DNA from: Lentinus brumalis
Lineage: Eukaryota; Basidiomycota; Agaricomycetes; Polyporales; Polyporaceae
NCBI GenBank assembly: GCA_001792895.1
Contig: MARA01000018.1
Span: forward strand, 1-64,000
Direction of reading: 5' to 3'
DNA length: 64,000 nucleotides
The notes beneath the pieces are model-generated. The model made no database searches, was not told the origin of the DNA, and was given only the letters and a program-made list of their open reading frames with translations. Every line of letters begins with the position of its first letter. The first letter of the stretch is position 1. Shown here piece by piece: positions 56,601 to 64,000 of the stretch. The translations under genes were made by a program, and so were the position numbers.

Positions 56601-58534
56601 GTGAGGTGACGGTATGATACTGCGAGGGAGAGAGACAGGGCCACGCTGAAAGCTGTATATGACAGTGTCAGTTCCTGCAGCGCGCTTGAAGTAATGCGCT
56701 ACAAACCTGTCATCTGTGGGATCCAGGGCAAAGATCTGGCGGAGACGCGATGTGTTCCCGACATGCTGTGATGCAAAAAGGCGAAATGAGGAAGTACACT
56801 GCCTCTATACCAACGAGACGTCAGCTTACCAAGGACCGACGCGCAGTAGGCCCACATGGTACCCACTGTCACCTTCACGACGAGGAAAAGCAGCACCGTG
56901 CCGGACTTCCTGAGCGGGTGGCGTCCTGTAGGTTAGCACACCCAGTACCAAAGAAGATGTGGGCGACGTACCAGAACAGCTGCGCCAGGTCCGCGTGTAC
57001 GCTCGAACGGAGCGCACATTTGCAGTCGACACCAGAGATGATCGCCGACACCTAGGGCGATCATCGATCAGCCCTCAGACCTATATCATCGTCCCAAGGG
57101 CGGTCTTTGGGGCCCGTGAATCCCCTAGGGCAAGTTCACGGCGCATCCGCCAGCGTCTTCTAGAGCCTAGCGAAGGAGGCCATATAGGACGGGATAGACT
57201 ATCGACACCGCGAAGTATATTGGGTATGGGACGCCATGGAGAATCGCTGCAGGCGGTGTGCGCCTTGGAGTCGTCCAGTCATAAGTGCTGCGCAAGCATT
57301 CGAGGGTGGCTATGAGTCCGAGGAGACGGTCCGATTTTGAGTCGAAAGAGCTGATGCCGGCGGTGCAGCGATGGGTGGGAGAGGAAGGTAAGGGCGAAAG
57401 AATGAGACCTCACGTAGATCAAAGGGACGCAAGCGACGCCGTCTGTTGCGCTCTGCAATTTCACATCATTCAGTACTGTTTCAACCCCAGGAAGTACAAG
57501 AGAGGTCGGAAGACAATCCAAGATTCAGAGGAGCAGTACCGACAAAGAGAGACGTCGAAGGCTGCTATACCAGCACGACACGGGTTTGCGACGCCAAATA
57601 ACCCATCATGGCCTTCCTCGCACCGACCTGAGCGATGTTCCGAGCACCTTTGGCAAGACGTACAGCCGAAGAGGCGACGCTCAACGACCTGGGCGGTCGC
57701 TCGCGAGCATCCTTCCCAAATCGACAGCTATGAAGCAAACTAATCGATAGCCAGCACGTAATATTGCACGTCCAACAGACAGCGGGTGACATGGACCACC
57801 GTCCGCTACATTTCGGGAGGTCTATGCCAGCTCTAAGTTGGTCCCCAAGCTCGCAAGGTATCCTCCACGCCGATAGACCACCCGACGACCTCTAGAACAT
57901 CCAAACCCTTCACAGCTCCCAGTCAAGAGAGTAAGAACGTACCAAGCACCATTCCTCAGGGGCGTTGACCTGATCCTACGGCCTCCACCGCCTGCTGATC
58001 TGTTCGCACACCGAGAAATGTTCTATGCCGCTAGCAAGTCTGTAAAGTCCCAGGTATGTCTTCTGTCCACAGAGCGCTGGTCAAGATGCTGACAGACAGG
58101 AAGAGAGTTGCAAATATTAGCGCAAGTAGGCAAGAGAATATATAAAGCTGAGGACATCGTGATGGTTGAGGAGCAAGGAGCCGACGACGCGCAGAACAAG
58201 CGCTGGTGCCTCCAGACCGGACCGGGCTTGTCGGCCATGCTTTCTGTTACTCGTCCCTTGCTCATTTCGTAGCTGCACTGTGCAAACAGCTTCCTCAAAT
58301 ATTCACGTTCCAGTCTCCGTGAGCGGCCGACTACACATCTACTTACTGTACCTCTCATCGAACACAAGGAACAAATATGTGAACTTCGGCCGGGCACCGA
58401 CACAGTGACAGTTGCCGTACATTCTATCCTTCTGCGGGCCACGCCAGAGGCGGTAGGAGCAGCGCACAACCAGCTTTACCGATATTTGCTTTTAACTTCA
58501 CACGAGAGTCTGATATCACACGAAGACGATGAGG
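56601..58534. other. Long spacer with a possible membrane-protein remnant
   Basis: On the minus strand at about 56830-57050 there are hydrophobic, splice-flanked pieces (SGTVLLFLVVKVTVGTMWAY and VRSVRAYTRTW) that resemble a decayed multi-pass protein, family unclear. A single hydrophobic stretch (YIFSCLLALIFATLF) lies near 58140. Nothing else stands out. Confidence 0.35.
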
Positions 58535-60302
58535 CTACCGAGTCACATCCACTGACGTCGACAGACCCATTTCCTCCATGTCCTCCATGTCCGCCACCTC
58601 GTCCCTCGGACGGACTTCCTCTTGAGCGGCATATACAGACGATCCACTCAAAATCTCTGAGAGAGTCCCGCGACGACGGCTTGAAAGGTCCCTATTGAAT
58701 TCCATAGGCGCGTCCGAGCAAAGCTCGCCCTCGGCCGACTTCTCATAGAGAGACCTGTCGACTGCGCACACGATAATGATGAGTGTGGGATACATGCCCT
58801 GATATAACAGCAGTGAGTAACGATATCGAACGCCTCTCGGGTACAAAATAGAATACTCACGACAACTGGGACGGCGCATCCTTGGTTGATGTAGTAGATG
58901 TCTACCGCGAACGAAGACCGATTGAGCGGCCCGGGCAGAATGTACGAGAATTCGTATACCACTACGACGACCTAAGCCACACCATGATTAGCTTTGGTGA
59001 AGTTCTGATGAGGCGGAATGCTCACCGAGAGTGCGCAATATATAATTCCAGACTCGATGAGAAGCGCGAACGTTCGCTCGACCTGCGTGCGCGCAGACGA
59101 TTGCCCCTTCAGATATAACACGATGATGCGACGATGCTGCCTGTGTGAGGTTAACTTCGTGTCCCGGCAGGTAGTCCACAGGGACCCAAAGAACGCACCA
59201 AGCACGAAACGCAATAAGCGTTGTTGCGACAGCATTTGTAAGGAGGGAGGATAACGCAGTGATAACGTCCCACAGGTCTCCGCTGACCGTGCCGCCGCCT
59301 ACAGAGATATATCCCATAACATCCTTGGCCCAACTTATCCGCAGCCCGAAGTCACACCATTTCACGGTGTCCATTGCGCCGAATACTACAATAACTAGAC
59401 ACGTCAGCTAGCTCGGGGACACGAAGCACTCGAGGATGCGTACCAGAAGTGAGTAGTATCATGAGTACGCAGACCCAGTGGATCACGCGACTCCTCGGCC
59501 AGAGCACCCAGGCCCGCCACCACACGATAGAGTCTGCAATGATAACCTGGCTCAGAGCAAGGACCTGGTTAGCATGCGGTACGAAAGCAGGTATGGTGCT
59601 GAACAACTCACATTGACCATCAGCGCCACGGTATATGTACACCCTAGAATATTCGACGCCTCGAGGTCGGGCAACTCCGTCGCCGCATCTAGGTAACAGT
59701 CGCTGACGGCGACGTCTGAACCAGATATGGAATGCAAGCAGGTCCTGATGTGTGTTGCACGGCTCAAAATTTGGACCGTGAGGTTCTGCACCGACACATA
59801 GGTCTTCGCGGCCGCCACAGCAGTCGCAATCCAGTACGCGACGGTAGAGAGCCACATTATGAGGAGGGCGGCCGTGAGCATAACGGTTGCTCGCTTGCGC
59901 CTGACTCCCTTCGAGCTGTAGGAAATCAGTACGAGATGTCAACATACGAATAAGTATTGGCTTTTTCCTGCGCTGCACCCACAAGAGAATATAGACCGCC
60001 ACCGCAGCGATAACGGTGGAGAGCCCTGCCATAGCCACGATAAGCTAATTTTTGTGCGCCGAGGTCAGATAGCACGTACCAAAGAACATCGTCAGTATAC
60101 CCATGCGTATAATGGTGTCCTTCAGGTAGTACTCCTCGAATGCGAACGCTTGCGCGACCTCGTCTTCCAAGGAAGCCATGATTTGCACGAGGTCCACCAG
60201 CGATGCCTGAGATATGTTCGTAGTTACGCTCTGAGACAACAAGTCTGAGCTGGGGTCCAGGAGAGGTGAAGCCGGGACGTCGAGATAGAGGGGGAGATAC
60301 AT
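58535..60302 (-). CDS. Seven-helix membrane protein F
   Basis: The likely start is MYLPLYLDVPASPLLDPSSD (60302), though upstream in-frame starts exist. Exon 1 ends in IIRMGILTMFFG. It is followed by STVIAAVAVYIL, a 67-bp intron beginning GTGGGT, and SKGVRRKRATVMLTAALLIM. Before helix 3: CLHSISGSDVAVSDCYLD. The signature is VIIADSIVWWRAWVLWP, with Ala for Gly. Then FGAMDTVKWC, SLLTNAVATTLIAFRAW, TFALLIESGIIYCAL, VVVVVYEFSY and GMYPTLIIIVCAVDRSLYEK, with an acidic tail ending at 58535. It is the same subfamily as D and E. No lesion seen. Confidence 0.65.
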
Positions 60303-62080
60303 GGTCGTGTGACTCCAAAGATGTACGAGCGTAGGAACACATATGAGTATCAAGGATTGCGGTGAAAATGTTGGCATCGTTCCCGCGAAGTGGCTGGATG
60401 GAGAGATCAAACTTGATGGATGGCCAGTTGTCATTGTTCCGCTCCGAGGCAATCCTGAGAAGGGAACGTAAGTTGTTTAGCGGCGAAAACATATGTTTCA
60501 TCGAACGCTCAACTTGTATCGGCACGAAGGTGAGCACGGCATAGCCGTACTGCCGTAGATGTCCAAGCGGGGGTGGTCACGGACGAGATTTCTCCCATCT
60601 CCGGAAGACTCCGCAGGATAGATGGTCATGATCTCGAAAGATTGCAGCAGCTCAACCTGAGATGGATACCGCGCCCTCGCTCAGCCAACTGTGCATGTAT
60701 GGAAAAAAGGCGACAAAAATACACACCTCAGGTGTCAAGACGCCGCTTCCCAATCGGTATCCAGGGTATCTCTCGCTTCATTCGTACTGGACCTCGACTT
60801 TGCACGCCCGAATCCACGCATTCGACCTTTGGTGTCGGTTGCGCACCACATCAGTTCTAACAACGCGAAGTCAGTCCGCAGCCAAAACGCACATCGCGAC
60901 CTTGCCACTGCCACGTACAGCAATCACATTTCCATCTTCAACGCACAGCCAACGAGGATTGGCTCAGAACTCTCCGCGGTGCCCCTCGAAAGCCGGTATT
61001 TTTTCCAGTTGCATGCGGAGGCTCGCCCGTGAGGCTGCAGATTGTGGACCGCTGTCATCGCACGGGCCAGACGCGAACCGTGGCGGACTCAGCGGGAGAA
61101 CAGCGAGAGCAGAATACTGAGGCGCGGCGAGTATGACGACGGATATGGCTTTGACAGTGGAGATAAAGGGGTAGAATAATCTCGTTGCGTCCGTGAGAAG
61201 CGACGTGGTCGAGAAGCGCAACACGACGATCCTGTACGTCGTTACATTTCACTGCTGTCGGACAGGTGAAGAAGAGTGCAGGAAATTAGGAGGGCTCAGC
61301 CACGACACCAATGGCAGAGATGCTCGGTGGGACGTACGTACGGCAAGATCTGCAAGGAGGACTCCAACCCATGCTATGCAGCTCCGAGGACAGCGAGGGA
61401 TTGACAGAGGCCTTCCCGATGCAGAGCCCGTCGGAAGCACATTGAGCAAGAGCAGCAAAGATGTACCTGCAAAGGTCCGGAATTTTGTACGTTAGCAGAT
61501 TGACTGGAAAAAGTATGTCGGGGACGTACCAGGACACCCGTCCAACATTTTTCTTCGCGATGGATTCGTACTTGTTGAAACTCGACACCGGCGATGGGAA
61601 ATCCGTGATGTCCGTGTTGAGTACACAAAAAAGGGCGCAGACGGCCAAAGTCCTCGTGCCTCTTTGATGGCAAATGAAGGTTGTGGGCTGAGCCCATCGT
61701 GGTCGTACAGGACGAAGAGACTCCAGAGTCGGCAGCGCACACGATGATAGGCGCCGTGCCGTGGTCAGTTTCGGGACTCAGGCTGATAACCTTCTTATTA
61801 TCAATCCTCAAGGTCTCTCGTCTCGTCGTAGCTACGCTCCTGTGATTGCATATGAAAGGCCGCTGCTACAGCCGGGCGGTTGCTCGTCAAAGGCGGGCCG
61901 ACCGATGTGTTGGAGTTGAAGGAACCACAACAGATTGAGTCGAAAGTCGGACGAGCAAGCTCCGTGTACGACGAGTGCGAGAAAAGGCTAAGACTCGGAA
62001 CGCATCCGGAGAGGTACAAGTACATATATTCATGGTACGAGTGGACTGATGATGGTCAAAGAACGTGCTTCGGGCTGAGG
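60303..62080. other. Spacer with one weak minus-strand candidate
   Basis: At about 61310-61660 (-) two blocks (VCALFCVLNTDITDFPS and ALAQCASDGLCIGKASVN) can be joined by a GT-AG intron of about 60 bp, but no family or start is clear. The rest shows no coding signal. Confidence 0.35.
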
Positions 62081-64000
62081 CTAGAGTCTAAAGTTCTCCA
62101 GGTGCCTCCTAATTTCCTCGAGCTTCCGACGCCTATCCTGAAGGTCCACTCTCGTCTGTGCAATGCTCGGGTCTTCGGCCAGGAGCTTCTGCAAGCGCTG
62201 CGTTGCATCCGCACTACCAATCTCGAGCTTCTCGAGTATGTGTCCCTGAAGAGCGCTGACGAAGTCCTCCATCAAGTCCCGCTGAATCGTATTTGGGACG
62301 ACATCTGTGATGCGCTGCCAATGACAGCAGATACTTATTAGCTCGAGCGAAATTGGGGCCACAGTCACACGCGTTGCCAACGCACCTTGTAGGCAACCTG
62401 GAAATAGCTCCGAACGCCAGCCATGACCCTCAGCTCGTCATCGAAGTCGACTTCGTCACGGAGATTTCCAGGGTGTAAGAGGCGCGGGAGGTCTGAGGAA
62501 ATAACGTTCCTGTACGCAGGCATTGCGCGTAGGGCCCTAACTGCTTCGGAGACGTAGTCTATCGAAGGAGCGGGGGTAGCTGGTACATTGAAGTTCACAT
62601 GTATATGAGTCTCGCACAAGATCATGATGGAAGCGCGCACCTGGAAACGCGCGTCCTTTGGACTTACGCGTCGGTGGAGGGGTGATGTCAGCCTCTGATG
62701 AAGGCTCTGATGAAGGCTCTGGAACTTCGTACGCGGCCCGCCCATTGCGAACGCTCCGATAGTAAGTCAACCATTGCTCGAGAGTCGTCCCAAGATGGTG
62801 AGCGTTCTGCGTCCAGTAGGGAGGTTCCTCGCCTCTCAGTACCTCGGCCAGCTTCCTCGCGCTTCGGGTGACATGCTCGTCCAGCTGATGTCTCAGGATC
62901 ACGCTGAAGGCGGAATATTAGTTTACTGTCTCCTGTCCCACAACGTCTAGAGATCACTCACGCTATGCCTTGCTTCAATAGAGGGAAGCGACCGAAGTGT
63001 TGATTGACTTTCTCCCCGAGAACCTCGTCAACGATGCACCGAACTCGTTCAAAACAGTTCTGTGATGGGTCGGACCACCTCTTGACAAACGTCTTGATAA
63101 GCTGTACGTTGGCTTCATAAGGAACATACGGGAGGATCTCCCAGCCGGTGCACCTGGAATTGGATGAACAAACAGGGACAGAGCGAAGAAGGTTGACAGA
63201 CTCACCTCTTGATCACGTCTCGTACGTCGGACAGACCGATAACGTCGTCGCCGCTCTTGGCCAAGGCGACAGTTCTACGGCGGATCATATCGTCAGTGTC
63301 AATCGCGTACTTCCTGTCCATGCGATCCGCGTGTGCGTCGTCATCGTTCTGACAGTCGGGCTCGCCTGGATCGGCGTACTCCCCAGGGTCTTCGAAGGGT
63401 CGAAAGTCGGGGGCGGTGCGGCGAATGGCCCATCGGAGAGCGCGATACGCATCCCTACTGTGGTGCACGAAGGATTTGTCCTCGCTGCGGCCGTACACGA
63501 CCGCCTGCATGTCGGTGGAGAACTCAGAGATACGCTGAACGACCTCGGCAGTGCAGTCCGATAGCAGCTCCGGCAGTTCGCTCAGCTGGAGGAGGCAGAG
63601 CTGGAGCAGTTTGTTCGTCTGCTCATGGAGCCTAGGAAGTCTGCGACATAATATGCTGATCAATTCCACCGTAGACACGATTCGAAATCGCAGGAAAGTG
63701 CCACTTACGCGTCATCGAGGAGCTTCATGAGAAGCCGACTGAGGTCGCGTACGAGAGAGTGCACTCCGAGCCGGTCGCGATCGCGTCCGCCGACATCCTT
63801 CCAGGGAGCGACGTCTTTGAAGACCTGGTTCGCAATCCGTTGCAGCTCCTGCGCAGTGATATTGCGCTCGCGCTCGTCGTCCTTCGGCAACCTCACGGCG
63901 TAGTACCCCAGGGCGAGCCGGTGCTTGTCCGCCTTCCCCTCAAAGATCTCCTGCCAGAGCTTGCGCTTGCTGCTCGAGCCGCTGTCCACCATATCGGCTT
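62081..64000 (-). CDS. Dynamin-like GTPase, 3' part (runs off the right edge)
   Basis: The visible part begins inside the G4 motif (KADMVDSGS) at 64000 and ends at 62081. Next come KRKLWQEIFEGKADKHRLAL, GYYAVRLPKDDERERNITAQ, GVHSLVRDLSRLLMKLLDDA, the middle/stalk domain with AEVVQRISEFSTDMQ, then WEILPYVPYEANVQLIKTF and HQLDEHVTRSARKLAEVLRG. A Pro/Ser-rich insert follows, then ELRVMAGVRSYFQVAYK, and last a C-terminal GED with heptad-rich LEKLEIGSADATQRLQKLL. At least six introns, all in frame. Dynamin-like GTPases self-assemble and remodel membranes. The GTP-binding P-loop and switch regions should lie beyond the window. No PH or transmembrane segment is seen. It is the intact reference for the decayed copy at 52.5-54.2 kb. 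Confidence 0.85.

Noticed and set aside
57285..57743. Plus-strand frame of 152 codons
   Set aside because: Composition is not coding-like, no motif was recognised, and no neighbouring exons fit.
1..64000. CRISPR arrays, operons, ribosome binding sites
   Set aside because: Not expected in a fungal nuclear window and none was seen.

Overview
The window looks like nuclear DNA of an agaricomycete (basidiomycete) fungus, probably a wood-decay type such as a polypore. The evidence is short (about 45-65 bp) GT-AG introns that split almost every gene, a multi-exon membrane-anchored P450, dynamin-like GTPases and DUF6534-type membrane-protein remnants, and three kinds of transposable element typical of this class (Helitron, Tad-like LINE, chromodomain Ty3/gypsy). 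The lineage call is inference. I saw no prokaryotic features, rRNA, tRNA or CRISPR array.

Region 1 (0.3-8.2 kb): three closely packed genes of unknown function. The first (+) carries two apparent one-base deletions. The second (-) is multi-exon and ends in a basic/acidic tail. The third (+) has an N-terminal histone-H1-like Lys/Ala tail with a 15-bp codon repeat, joined to a conserved globular C-terminal half. Region 2 (8.7-16.6 kb): a Helitron with one uninterrupted 2564-codon ORF holding the Rep (HUH/two-Tyr) domain, a Pif1-type helicase and a C-terminal domain with the hallmarks of a ubiquitin-specific protease. A 133-bp tail follows.

Region 3 (17.4-32.2 kb): a DUF6534 remnant, an intact 10-exon cytochrome P450, and three minus-strand paralogues (A, B, C) of a seven-helix membrane protein family, with duplicated flanks and a decayed gene copy between them. 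Region 4 (32.2-36.2 kb): an AT-rich, gene-free island with a minisatellite, a possible three-way-junction RNA and a perfect 50-bp-arm palindrome. It ends in a second copy of the Helitron tail. That copy is split by a LINE (36.2-47.46 kb), and the LINE is in turn split by a gypsy element (40.8-47.0 kb, identical 368-bp LTRs, CCTGA duplication). The nest order is gypsy in LINE in Helitron-like tail.

Region 5 (47.6-64 kb): a small unknown gene, a P450 fragment, three more members of the seven-helix family (D, E, F, a second subfamily), a decayed dynamin-like gene, and a better-preserved dynamin-like gene that runs off the right edge. The 7TM and dynamin genes alternate on the minus strand, and some of the spacer DNA is shared, so this end looks built by repeated local duplication.

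Places most worth following up: the protease-tailed Helitron with its second tail copy, the six-copy seven-helix family, the self-priming signature in the gypsy element, the contrast in mutation type between the LINE (CGA to TGA) and the gypsy (single-base losses), and the two fold-back structures in the AT-rich island.
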